A stretch of 64,000 nt of DNA, from positions 248,001 through 312,000 of the forward strand of contig JAFKNA010000004.1 of assembly GCA_017305135.1 (NCBI GenBank), in the 5' to 3' direction. The position numbers and the translations under genes are program-made. The notes under the pieces are model-generated. The model worked only from the letters and a program-made list of their open reading frames with translations, was not told where the DNA came from and did not search any database. Each line of letters starts with the position of its first letter. The first letter of the stretch is position 1. The DNA comes from Lysobacterales bacterium (GTDB lineage Bacteria; Pseudomonadota; Gammaproteobacteria; Xanthomonadales; Rhodanobacteraceae). This document shows positions 19,201 to 25,984 of the stretch, one piece after another.

Positions 19201-19346
19201 ACGCGCGTGATGCGCGCCTTGTAGATGTTGGCCTTCTTCTGTTCCCGCGAGGGGATTTCGATATCGAGGTCGTAAAGGTTCTGGCCGTCCACGATGGCCA
19301 CGCGCAACTCTTCCCGCTGAGTCGCGTTGATCAACATACGTTTCAT
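16269..19346 (-). CDS. rne: Ribonuclease E
   Basis: Essential endoribonuclease for mRNA decay and rRNA/tRNA processing, and scaffold of the RNA degradosome. The 1025-residue protein begins [20 protein letters not shown]. The S1 RNA-binding domain lies at about 35-120 and the RNase H-like and 5'-sensor regions follow. Catalytic aspartates are near 301 ([15 protein letters not shown]) and 344 ([11 protein letters not shown]). The Zn-link CPRC is at 402-405. Beyond about residue 520 the chain is low-complexity, rich in Ala, Pro, Glu and Arg, with arginine clusters such as [15 protein letters not shown] that resemble RNA-binding segments. The tail is as long as that of E. coli but its composition is unrelated. 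Divergent from rluC, a common arrangement in proteobacteria. Confidence 0.97.
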   Translation of the reverse strand: MKRMLINATQREELRVAIVDGQNLYDLDIEIPSREQKKANIYKARITRVEQSLEACFVDYGADRHGFLPLKEISPEYFPTGLSAGKHGIRELLKEGQELVVQVEKEERGTKGAALTTFISLAGRYMVLMPNSPKAGGVSRRIEGEDRANIKEALGHLEVPEEMGLIVRTAGLGRDAEELQWDLDYLLQLWKAISEAAQARHAPFLIYQESRLIIRALRDYLRADIGEILIDHEELYEDAREFMRQVMPNNLRKLKLYQDTTPLFSRFQIETQIENAFERTVRLPSGGSIVIDQTEALTAVDINSSKATKGSDIEETAFNTNLEAAAEIARQLRIRDAGGLIVIDFIDMDSPRHQREVEDKLKESLKLDRARVQVGRISRFGLLEMSRQRLRPSLGESTQIICPRCEGHGRIRGVESLSLSALRLVEEHAMKDSTGQVLVQAPPSVANFLLNEKRHQLSEIEARHHVNLIVVADEQLETPHLEIQRLRGADLGEEMKPSYQRTTPVAAKPLPQMLRPGEEPEQPAVAGVVRATPAPARPEPEAPAPVSATPVAAAGGGLVARLLGWFRGGAATPAPVEATKAAPVRGNARQGSPARTQGAGRGSQSSTSKPRAESSSQQRREARGQNQGQSAKPQRGNRRDERANGSGAAERERGAGHEHRGAPATQPAAARAAEAAPARAQPQGAEKPTEKRGGKPREEVMPKAAATELQPVEPDIEHADAASEAAREETRTRRRGRRGGRRRRKDLPADVDGTAGTPGEHVDAGEDNEEHAGEAPVPRRPRRPAAAASPDAATPPHPADAESAGASAPPAQTRPTPAPERSGEAVDRAAAEHAPATEASPKPAAASVAEHKESAPAPSPTSGPGEGHAAPAKPDPQPKAPAPAALEGTVANPAPEAPKPAPPAQPAAGETKGATLALPLTTPTSAGASSPAATTAAPPAEPARTAPAERVAAGASQPQPDEDKPSRPAKAEQTAGAAGASEADSRKPAASPAAPAPAEAGGEKPPHAPKPDADEAKPDAESRAG

Positions 19347-19723
19347 TGTCGTTCTGTCCTGTATCGGCGCTCGACTGCCGTCGGCGCTGCGCGTGGGAAC
19401 GCGCTGCGCTTGCGCCGCGGTGGCGGCGCCGACGGCGGCAGGTGCGCCTGTATTTCCAATCCGGCGCTTCCGCGCACCGGCTTCAATGGGGCTTCAGCGC
19501 GTCCGCGAACCCACGCCCCCTTTCCGGCGGCGAGCAATCCGCGACCCGAGCCATTACGATGCGCTTTCGCTCCCGTGCGCCGCTCGGTTGAGCCATCGGT
19601 CGCAGGGCAAGCCAAAGGAAGCGTTGGACGAGTGCGTCAGTAGCTGTCCCGTGCTCCCGCGGATGGGGCCAGGGACGGCGCGACACGCGCGCGAAGCATA
19701 TCAGCTTGCAAAATGGCGAATCA
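19347..19723. other. Divergent rne/rluC control region without genes
   Basis: A stretch of 377 nt between two divergent starts. It must hold the rne promoter and 5' leader, which in E. coli is long and mediates autoregulation by RNase E. GC-rich stems such as GCGCTGCGCGTGGGAACGCGCTGCGC near 19385 are visible. No clear promoter hexamers could be assigned, and there is no supported small gene. Confidence 0.6.
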
Positions 19724-20701
19724 ATGAAGACGAGTACTTCCGCCCCCTCCGCGGGCGACCCGCCGAAGCCGCGCGCGGAACGGGTCGAGGTTTCCGAAGA
19801 CCGCGCCGGGCAACGCCTGGACAACTTCCTCGCCGGACGCCTGAAGGGCGTGCCGCGCAGCCTCATCTACCGGATCTGCCGCAGCGGCGAGGTGCGCGTC
19901 AACGGCGGCCGGGCGCGGCCGGACCTGCGCCTGTCCGCCGGCGACACGGTGCGCATCCCGCCGGTGCGGCTGGCCGAACGCGCCCCTGCGGCGGCGCCGC
20001 CGGGGGCGGACCTGGAGCGCATCGAAGGGGTCATCATCCATGAGGATCGCGACTTCCTGGTCATCGACAAGCCGGCCGGCGTCGCCAGCCATGGCGGCAG
20101 CGGGATCAGCTTCGGCGCCATCGAGCTGATGCGCGCCGCGCGCCCGCGCGACACCCTGGAACTGGTGCACCGGCTCGATCGTGACACCAGCGGCGTGCTG
20201 GTGCTGGCGCGGCGTCGTTCCGCGCTGACAGGCCTGCAGGCGGCAATCCGCGAGGGACGGGTCGAGAAGCGCTATCTCGCGCTGGTCGAAGGCCACCTGC
20301 ACCAGAGCCGCCTGCCGGTCGATGCGCCGCTGCGGAAGTCCATCCTGCAGGGCGGCGAGCGCATGGTGCGGGTGGATCCCGAACACGGCAAGCCGTCGCG
20401 GTCGGTATTCCTGGAGCTGGAGCGCTACGCCGACGCCAGCCTGGTCGAGGTGACGCTCGAAACCGGTCGTACGCACCAGATCCGCGTGCATGCCAGGCAT
20501 GTCGGCCATCCGCTGGCGGGCGACGAGAAGTACGGGGAGCGCGACTTCAACAAGACGATGCGGGAGCGCGGACTGAGGCGCCTGTTCCTGCACGCGGCGC
20601 GCTTCCAGTTCGACCTCGGCGAGAAGAGCTTCGGCTTCAGCGCGCCATTGCCTGCCGAGCTCGCCCGCGTGATCGACGCCCTGCAGGGCAGCCGGCGCTA
20701 G
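19724..20701 (+). CDS. rluC: 23S rRNA pseudouridine(955/2504/2580) synthase
   Basis: Converts three uridines of 23S rRNA to pseudouridine. The 325-residue protein starts MKTSTSAPSAGDPPKPRAER at 19724; an upstream TTG in frame was not used. An S4 RNA-binding domain lies at about 20-80 (RLDNFLAGRLKGVPRSLIYR, GEVRVNGGRARPDLRLSAGD). The RluA-family catalytic motif LVHRLDRDTSGVLVLA carries the essential aspartate near residue 150. TGRTHQIRVHARHVGHPLAGD near the C-terminus is another family signature. S4 plus RluA domains and position next to rne support RluC rather than RluD or RluA. Confidence 0.94.
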   Translation: MKTSTSAPSAGDPPKPRAERVEVSEDRAGQRLDNFLAGRLKGVPRSLIYRICRSGEVRVNGGRARPDLRLSAGDTVRIPPVRLAERAPAAAPPGADLERIEGVIIHEDRDFLVIDKPAGVASHGGSGISFGAIELMRAARPRDTLELVHRLDRDTSGVLVLARRRSALTGLQAAIREGRVEKRYLALVEGHLHQSRLPVDAPLRKSILQGGERMVRVDPEHGKPSRSVFLELERYADASLVEVTLETGRTHQIRVHARHVGHPLAGDEKYGERDFNKTMRERGLRRLFLHAARFQFDLGEKSFGFSAPLPAELARVIDALQGSRR

Positions 20702-20887
20702 CCGGCTCGGCGCCTTGCCGCTTTGCCCGGCGCATCCATGCACCGGACCCCTTTGTCGCCGTCCCGGGGCTTCCGCGGATTGCGGCTGCCGCCTCCTCGG
20801 AAGGTCTGGCGGGCGATCGCGGGCATCGATGTCGCCTGCCGGCGTGCTTGCGCGTAATGGAAGGTTCACCCTCAGGGAGAGCGCATC

Positions 20888-22468
20888 ATGCGGCAGGGAC
20901 ATCGGATTCTCGGATTGGCGCTGGCATGGCTTTCGTTCGCGGCGGCGGCCGACACCTTCGTGGTCAGCAATGTCGGCGATTCCGGCTTTGGCAGCCTGCG
21001 CCAGGCGGTTCTCGACGCCAACGCGATACAGTCATCGGGGGGTACGGCCTGCCCACGCCACCGCATCGAATTCGCCATTCCGGGCGAGGGGCCACATACG
21101 ATCCACGTCGAATCGCCGCTTCCGCCTGTCACGGTTCCGGTCGAACTGGATGGCTACTCGCAGGCGGGCGCCATGCCCAACACGCTTGTGGCCGGCACCA
21201 ACGCGGTGCTCAAGACCGAACTCGACGGGCGGGCCGCCGGAGTCGCGAGCGCGGGCATCGTGCTGGCGCCCGCGGGTGGGGGCGATGGCCGATGCGGCAC
21301 CAGCGGCTCGATCATCAGCGGCCTTGCGATCGGCGGGTTTGGCGGCGCGGCGATCCATGCCGCAGCGGACGATTGCCCCGTCGGACGGACCTGCGCCATC
21401 GATGCCGTCCGCATCACCGGCAATTTCATCGGCACGGATGCCAGCGGCCAGAAGGCCCGCGGCAACGGCATCGGCGTGCTGCTCGGCTCATTCACCCAGG
21501 GTTTCATCATTGGCGACAGGCCAGCCAATGCCGGCGGGCCCAGCACGCCCGGGCCGGGCACGCGCAACCTCATCGCCGCCAGCGTGGGCGATGCGATCCA
21601 CATCGTCTCGCCACTCGAGCGGGCGCGGTCGGTCGGCCACGTGGTACGCGGCAACTACATCGGCGTGGATGCCACCGGCACGGCGCCGCTGGGCAACGGC
21701 GGCCATGGCGTATTCGCCGGCGCACGCGCGGTAGGCAACAGGATCCTGGAGAACATCATCTCGGCGAATGGAGGTGACGGCGTGCGCGTGCTGGACGATA
21801 CGGAGGGCGCGTGGGTGCGCGAGAACGGCATCGGCGTCGGCCTCGAGGGACATGCATTCGGCAACGCCGGCCATGGCGTGGCGATCGGCGGGACGAGCTC
21901 CGGCACGACGGTCGGCGGCTGGTTCCCTCCGTTCGTGCGCCGCCGGGCGGCGATTGCGCACAATGGTGGTGCCGGACTATGGGTCGAGGGTGAGGCCGTG
22001 GTCGACGTCACCGAGGCATACATCGCGGACAACACCGGCCTGGCCATCGACCTCGCGCCCGAAGGGGTCAATGCACCCGGCGCGGATGGTGGACCGAACC
22101 ACGGCATCGAGGCGCCACTGCTGGTCGCCGCCAGCAGCGTGGACGGCATCAGTGGCAGCGTGCGCACGGTGCCGGACGGGCGCGTGTCGGTGATGTTCTA
22201 CGAGAGCGAGCGGTGCCACCCGTCCGGATACGGCGATGGCGGGCAACCGCTGGGCGGCGGGCGCAGGATCGACGTGGTCGCGGACATGAGCGGCCACGCC
22301 GAGTTCACTACCACGTTCCCCGTTCCGCCCGGAACCCTGGTGACCGCGATGGCGCGGCGTTTTGCGCCGCCACCGGGCCTTTCCGTGCTGGAAGTATCCG
22401 AGTTCTCGCGCTGCCTGCGCGTCCAGGGGCCCGATCCGCTGTTTGCGGACGGGTTCGAGATGCCGTGA
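20888..22468 (+). CDS. Secreted right-handed beta-helix repeat protein with C-terminal FADGFE motif
   Basis: A 526-residue exported protein. The signal peptide is MRQGHRILGLALAWLSFAAA followed by ADTFVVSN. The segment SNVGDSGFGSLRQAVLDAN is the typical entry to a parallel beta-helix in secreted proteins. Turns such as ITGNFIGTDASGQKARGNGI, VVRGNYIGVDATGTAPLGNG and ENIISANGGDGVRV repeat about every 22-30 residues, each with an N-x-I-G or N-x-I-S rung. The chain ends in DPLFADGFEMP; the same F-x-DGFE motif occurs in the giant protein at 33881-33901. Four or more cysteines suggest a periplasmic or extracellular location. Enzymatic function cannot be assigned. A role in surface polysaccharide binding or adhesion is possible. 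Confidence 0.88.
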   Translation: MRQGHRILGLALAWLSFAAAADTFVVSNVGDSGFGSLRQAVLDANAIQSSGGTACPRHRIEFAIPGEGPHTIHVESPLPPVTVPVELDGYSQAGAMPNTLVAGTNAVLKTELDGRAAGVASAGIVLAPAGGGDGRCGTSGSIISGLAIGGFGGAAIHAAADDCPVGRTCAIDAVRITGNFIGTDASGQKARGNGIGVLLGSFTQGFIIGDRPANAGGPSTPGPGTRNLIAASVGDAIHIVSPLERARSVGHVVRGNYIGVDATGTAPLGNGGHGVFAGARAVGNRILENIISANGGDGVRVLDDTEGAWVRENGIGVGLEGHAFGNAGHGVAIGGTSSGTTVGGWFPPFVRRRAAIAHNGGAGLWVEGEAVVDVTEAYIADNTGLAIDLAPEGVNAPGADGGPNHGIEAPLLVAASSVDGISGSVRTVPDGRVSVMFYESERCHPSGYGDGGQPLGGGRRIDVVADMSGHAEFTTTFPVPPGTLVTAMARRFAPPPGLSVLEVSEFSRCLRVQGPDPLFADGFEMP

Positions 22469-22490
22469 CGGAACGGCCTGGTCGTCGGCG

Positions 22491-22841
22491 TCAACCTGCG
22501 CTGACGCCGAGGTCCTCCACCCTGGCCGCGCAGATGAAGTCGTTCAGCGACAGCCCGCCGACGTCATGGGTGGAATAGTGCACGACGCAGCGGTCGTAGT
22601 GGACTTCAAGGTCCGGGTGGTGGTCTTCGCGATGCGCGATCGAGGCCACCGCGTTGACGAATGCCATGGTGTGGAAATAGTCCCGGAAGCGGAACGCCTT
22701 GGCGATCCCGGAGCCGTCCTCGGTGAGTCGCCAGCCGTCGAGGACGGCCAGGTTGGTGTCGATCTCGTCGCGGGACAGCGCGTCCGCATCGCCCTTCTTG
22801 GGCGTGCAGTGCTGGCTGCGCAGGATTTCGAGGGTGGTCAT
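22491..22841 (-). CDS. phhB: Pterin-4a-carbinolamine dehydratase
   Basis: Dehydrates 4a-hydroxytetrahydrobiopterin formed by phenylalanine hydroxylase, recycling the pterin cofactor. The 116-residue protein has the family core: GWRLTEDGSGIAKAFRFRDY, FVNAVASIAHREDHHPDLEV and YDRCVVHYSTHDVGGLSLND. The histidine pair in REDHHPDL and the histidine of YSTHDVGG form the active site. Length is normal. It converges with the beta-helix gene, with only 22 nt between stops, and diverges from nfuA. No phenylalanine hydroxylase gene is in the window. Confidence 0.95.
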   Translation of the reverse strand: MTTLEILRSQHCTPKKGDADALSRDEIDTNLAVLDGWRLTEDGSGIAKAFRFRDYFHTMAFVNAVASIAHREDHHPDLEVHYDRCVVHYSTHDVGGLSLNDFICAARVEDLGVSAG

Positions 22842-22910
22842 GGCGCCTCCGTCCGGTTCTCGAAGTGGGGGTTGGCCAGTATAGGCCGGGTGACGCGCCG
22901 GCCCGCAGGC

Positions 22911-22916
22911 TAGAAT
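22911..22916 (+). promoter_or_regulatory. Candidate -10 box for nfuA
   Basis: TAGAAT lies 29 nt before the nfuA ATG, in the 104-nt divergent gap between phhB and nfuA. No convincing -35 element is seen at 17 nt upstream. Confidence 0.3.
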
Positions 22917-22945
22917 GGCGTGATCGTGATTCTGGACATCCGCGC

Positions 22946-23527
22946 ATGATTTCGATTTCTCCCCGCGCCGAGGCGTATTTCCGCAAGCTGGTCGAGCAGC
23001 AGGGTCTGCCCGGGCTCGGCATCCGCATGCGCGCCGTGCATGCCGGTACCGCCCGCGGTGAGTGCCAGCTCGAATTCTGCGAGCCCGGCGAGCGCGCGCA
23101 TGGCGATCACAAGATCGCCTGCGAGGGGTTCCCGCTGTTCGTGTCCGCGGACAGCACCGAGGCCCTCGATGGCGCGGAGGTCGACTTCGTGAGTTCACAG
23201 GTCGGCGGCGAGCTCACGGTGCGTGCGCCCCGGCTCCGGCCCGCCGCGCCCGCCGTGGATGCAGGCCTTGCCGAGCGCGTGCTGCACGTGATCGAGTCGG
23301 AGATCAACCCGCAACTGGCTTCACATGGCGGGCGCGTGAGCCTGGTCGAGATGACCGCTGGCGGCGAGGCGGTGTTGCGGTTCGGCGGCGGATGCCATGG
23401 CTGCGGCATGGTCGACGTGACGCTTCGAGATGGCGTCGAACGCACGCTGAGGTCGCGCGTCCCGCAGATGAGCGGCGTCATCGACGCCACCGATCATTCC
23501 ACGGGCGCCAGTCCGTATTACCGCTGA
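22946..23527 (+). CDS. nfuA: Fe-S cluster carrier/biogenesis protein NfuA
   Basis: Scaffold or carrier delivering [4Fe-4S] clusters to target enzymes. The 193-residue protein has a degenerate A-type (IscA-like) domain in the first 95 residues (VHAGTARGECQLEFCEPGER) and a C-terminal Nfu domain. The cluster-binding pair is C150 and C153 in FGGGCHGCGMVDVTLRDGVE, matching the C-x-x-C spacing of the family. The start at 22946 (MISISPRAEAYFRKLVEQQG) aligns with E. coli NfuA; an upstream extension of the frame is not conserved. Lone gene, divergent from phhB. Confidence 0.95.
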   Translation: MISISPRAEAYFRKLVEQQGLPGLGIRMRAVHAGTARGECQLEFCEPGERAHGDHKIACEGFPLFVSADSTEALDGAEVDFVSSQVGGELTVRAPRLRPAAPAVDAGLAERVLHVIESEINPQLASHGGRVSLVEMTAGGEAVLRFGGGCHGCGMVDVTLRDGVERTLRSRVPQMSGVIDATDHSTGASPYYR

Positions 23528-23662
23528 GCAGAATCGTGTGAGGTCTCCCGGTCGGGACCGGGGTCGCTCCTGCAGGACGCATCTCCGGGCTTGCAACCTC
23601 GAATGCCGGGAATGCCGGGCTCCAGCTCGCCACTTCAGCGAGGCCGTCGCGGGAAGACCAGG

Positions 23663-23684
23663 GGGCCGGTCGGGAGACCGGCCC
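23663..23684. repeat. GGGCCGGTC-GGGA-GACCGGCCC hairpin repeat
   Basis: A perfect 9-bp palindrome within the 189-nt gap between the convergent nfuA and cytochrome c genes. Copies of the same core are at 33313-33332, 56855-56874 and 57042-57061. It may end transcription from both sides here. No gene is seen in 23528-23716. Confidence 0.7.
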
Positions 23685-23716
23685 TCCCAGGATCGTCGCG
23701 CGGACGGGTGGGGGCG

Positions 23717-24070
23717 TCAATCGCCCTGCACGCGTCCCTTGAGGTTGATGAGCCTGGCGTCGGGGAGGCTGGCGAAGTAGGCCGAGATGTTGGTGATGTC
23801 CTCGTCCGAAAGCGTCGCCACGAAGCCCTGCATGATCGCGTTCTTGCGGCCGCCGTTCTTGTACTCGTGCAGCGAGCGCGCGAGATAGTCGGCGTACTGG
23901 CCGGCCAGGCGCGGGTACTGCGGGTCGACGCCGGCATTGCCGTCGGTGCCATGGCAGGCTTGGCATACCAGGGCCTTGGCCTTGCCCGCTTCGATGTCCG
24001 GGTTGGCGGCGAGTGCGAAGGTGGAAGCGAGCGCCAGAGGGAACAGCAGCAGGGTGGAAATGCGCTTCAT
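23717..24070 (-). CDS. Periplasmic class I cytochrome c (c4/c5-like)
   Basis: A 117-residue exported cytochrome with one haem. The signal peptide MKRISTLLLFPLALASTFAL ends at ALA-A near residue 22. The haem site is CQACH (residues about 36-40), followed by GTDGNAGVDPQYPRLAGQYA. The axial methionine is probably in GGRKNAIMQGFVATLSDED. Small cytochromes of this type shuttle electrons to terminal oxidases. It lies 35 nt downstream of a second monohaem cytochrome and the two are likely co-transcribed, together resembling the two halves of a dihaem cytochrome c4. Start chosen at 24070 because the signal peptide begins there. Confidence 0.93.
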   Translation of the reverse strand: MKRISTLLLFPLALASTFALAANPDIEAGKAKALVCQACHGTDGNAGVDPQYPRLAGQYADYLARSLHEYKNGGRKNAIMQGFVATLSDEDITNISAYFASLPDARLINLKGRVQGD

Positions 24071-24105
24071 GTCGAATGGGTTCCTGGTCGCGGATGACGC
24101 GGACA

Positions 24106-24423
24106 TCACGGCGTCAGCCCGGCAAGGAAGGACGAGATGTCGCGGATGTCCTTGTCCGAGAGGGCCTGCCCCTGCAGATGCATGGTCGGGTGATTGCGCT
24201 CGCCGTTCTTGTACTCGGTCAGGGCGGCGACGAGATAGTCGTAGTTCTGGCCGCCGATCTTCGGCACGTGGTAGTTCGGGTAGGCGTTCTTCCAGCCCGT
24301 GATGCCGTGGCACCCGGCGCAGGTGTAGGCGAGGGTCCTGCCGGCTTCGGCATCGCCAGGCTCGGTCGCGGCGAAGCAGGGGGCAGTCAGCAAAGCTAGG
24401 GCAAGCAGGGACGCTCGGTGCAT
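24106..24423 (-). CDS. Small periplasmic cytochrome c
   Basis: A 105-residue monohaem cytochrome. The signal peptide MHRASLLALALLTAPCFAA is followed by TEPGDAEAGRTLAYTCAGCH, with haem motif CAGCH. The sixth ligand is probably the methionine in NHPTMHLQGQALSDKD. The lay-out (YPNYHVPKIGGQNYDYLVAA, EYKNGERNHPTM) parallels its downstream neighbour, so the pair probably arose by duplication. First gene of a two-gene unit; likely an electron carrier for respiratory oxidases. Confidence 0.92.
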   Translation of the reverse strand: MHRASLLALALLTAPCFAATEPGDAEAGRTLAYTCAGCHGITGWKNAYPNYHVPKIGGQNYDYLVAALTEYKNGERNHPTMHLQGQALSDKDIRDISSFLAGLTP

Positions 24424-24733
24424 GGTCGATTCCGGTCCGAGGGAAGGAAAGGCACGTTCGATCGGCCCATTATAACGTGTGGTTCACGTTTGGGGTCCAT
24501 GCCGGACGTCGCCGGTACGCGGTCGCCGCAGCGGGGCGGTCGTCCGCTCCGCATGAGTCGCGGCGCCACCGTAACGCGTTCCCCGGCAGGAGAACTCCTC
24601 CATCCCGGTCCGCCGATCATCCCGGCGTGCGCATCGCCACACCCGCCTCGACGCGGTCCTCGTGACTACCGGCTCAGGCGCGGCGGGTCCGCGCTGCCCG
24701 ATGATTGTCGCCCTTTCGCGCCCCGATTCGGGG
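24424..24733. other. Gene-free stretch between the cytochrome pair and the efflux operon
   Basis: No supported open frame and no clear repeat. It must contain the promoter of the minus-strand cytochrome genes. The segment AACGTGTGGTTCACGTTTGG near 24474-24493 is a short imperfect palindrome (CGTG ... CACG). Confidence 0.4.
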
Positions 24734-24763
24734 TTGCGGTTATGTGGTGTACTATCTTAGTAT
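24734..24763 (+). promoter_or_regulatory. Candidate promoter of the RND efflux operon
   Basis: TTGCGG (24734-24739) and TAGTAT (24758-24763) are separated by 18 nt and end about 30 nt before the first ATG of the operon. The -10 lies inside the palindrome at 24746-24769, a lay-out expected for repression by a bound regulator. The surroundings are unusually AT-rich for this genome. Confidence 0.45.
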
Positions 24764-24769
24764 TACACC
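24746..24769. promoter_or_regulatory. 24-bp palindromic operator candidate
   Basis: GGTGTACTATCTTAGTATTA followed by CACC has matching outer arms GGTGTA and TACACC and inner TA/TA pairs, with 8 of 12 positions symmetric. Size and place, overlapping the -10 box of an efflux operon, resemble TetR-family operators. No regulator gene is adjacent, so the binding protein must be encoded elsewhere. Confidence 0.5.
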
Positions 24770-24793
24770 TACACGAATGGATCGGCCGCCGCC

Positions 24794-25984
24794 ATGTCAT
24801 TGCCCGTTTCCCGGAGCCCCTTGAACCGCACGACATTCATCGTGTCGGCGGGCCTTCTCCTGTCACTGCTGGTCGTCGCGGGATGCAAGGGCGGTCCGAC
24901 GTCCGGCGCTTCGGATGTAGCCACCGCACTGCCGGTCGAGACCGCGACGGTGTCGCAGCAGCCGATCACCGCGAACTATTCGGGAACGGCCACGCTCGAG
25001 GCGGTCGGCGACGCCAAGGTGGTCGCCAAGACCGGCGGCATCGTGCTGAAGCTGGCGGTGGAGGAGGGCGCGCGCGTGAAGAAGGGCGACCTCCTCGCCC
25101 AGATCGACGACGAAGCGCCGCGCAACAAGCTGGCGCAGGCCGAGGCCACCCTCCGGAAGGCGCAGGCCGCCTTCGAGAAGGCAGACAAGGGCTATGCGCT
25201 CAAGATCGTGCCGCGCGCGCAGTACGACACCGACAAGTACGACATGGAGGCGCAGAAGGCGGTGGTCGAAGGCGCACGCCTGGAGCTGTCCTGGACGCGC
25301 ATCACGGCGCCGATCTCGGGCGTCGTGGCGCGGCGCGAGATCAAGCTCGGCAATCTCGTGCAGGCCAACCAGGAACTGTTCGAGATCGTGGATCTCGAAC
25401 CGCTGCAGGCGGTCCTCAACGTGCCCGAACGCGATCTGCATACGCTCAAGGGCGGACAGGAGGTGCGCCTGCGCGTCGATGCCTTGCCGGGCAAGACCTT
25501 CGACGGCCGTGTCGCCCGCATCGCGCCGGTGGTCGACGCCACCAGCGGCACCTTCCGCGCCACCTGCGAGTTCCGCGACGCCAGCGGACAGCTCATGCCC
25601 GGCATGTTCGGTCGCATCGAGGTGGCCTACGACGAGCGCCACGCGGCCATCGTCGTGCCGCGCCAGGCGCTGATCGAGGAAGACGGTGAGACCTACGTGT
25701 TCGTGGTCGAAGCCGCGCCACCGGCACCGCCGGCTCCCGCCAAGGGCAAGCCCGGCGAGGCCATCGCGGCGAACGGCGCAGCAGCCGCTCCCGCCTTCGT
25801 CGCGCGGCGCCGCGTGGTCGGCACCGGCTACGCCGACGGCGACCGCGTCGAGGTGCGCGAGGGCCTCGCCGAGGGCGAGCGCGTCATCACCGTCGGCCGC
25901 AACGCGGTGCGCGACGGCACCGCGGTGCAGGTGATCGAGGCCGCGCCGACCCTCGCCACCGCCAAGCCGGACGCCGCCGAGTGA
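24794..25984 (+). CDS. RND efflux periplasmic adaptor lipoprotein (membrane fusion protein)
   Basis: A 396-residue adaptor linking an inner-membrane RND pump to an outer-membrane channel. The N-terminal hydrophobic segment ends in the lipobox VAGC, with the lipidated cysteine at residue 31. The first lipoyl half is GGIVLKLAVEEGARVKKGDL, an alpha-hairpin follows (about 105-165), and the second half is WTRITAPISGVVARREIKLG. The beta-barrel and membrane-proximal domains occupy the rest. An alanine/proline-rich insert (PAPPAPAKGKPGEAIAANGA) lies near 315. Its stop overlaps the next gene's GTG start (GTGA). No outer-membrane TolC-like gene is in the operon. Confidence 0.93.
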   Translation: MSLPVSRSPLNRTTFIVSAGLLLSLLVVAGCKGGPTSGASDVATALPVETATVSQQPITANYSGTATLEAVGDAKVVAKTGGIVLKLAVEEGARVKKGDLLAQIDDEAPRNKLAQAEATLRKAQAAFEKADKGYALKIVPRAQYDTDKYDMEAQKAVVEGARLELSWTRITAPISGVVARREIKLGNLVQANQELFEIVDLEPLQAVLNVPERDLHTLKGGQEVRLRVDALPGKTFDGRVARIAPVVDATSGTFRATCEFRDASGQLMPGMFGRIEVAYDERHAAIVVPRQALIEEDGETYVFVVEAAPPAPPAPAKGKPGEAIAANGAAAAPAFVARRRVVGTGYADGDRVEVREGLAEGERVITVGRNAVRDGTAVQVIEAAPTLATAKPDAAE

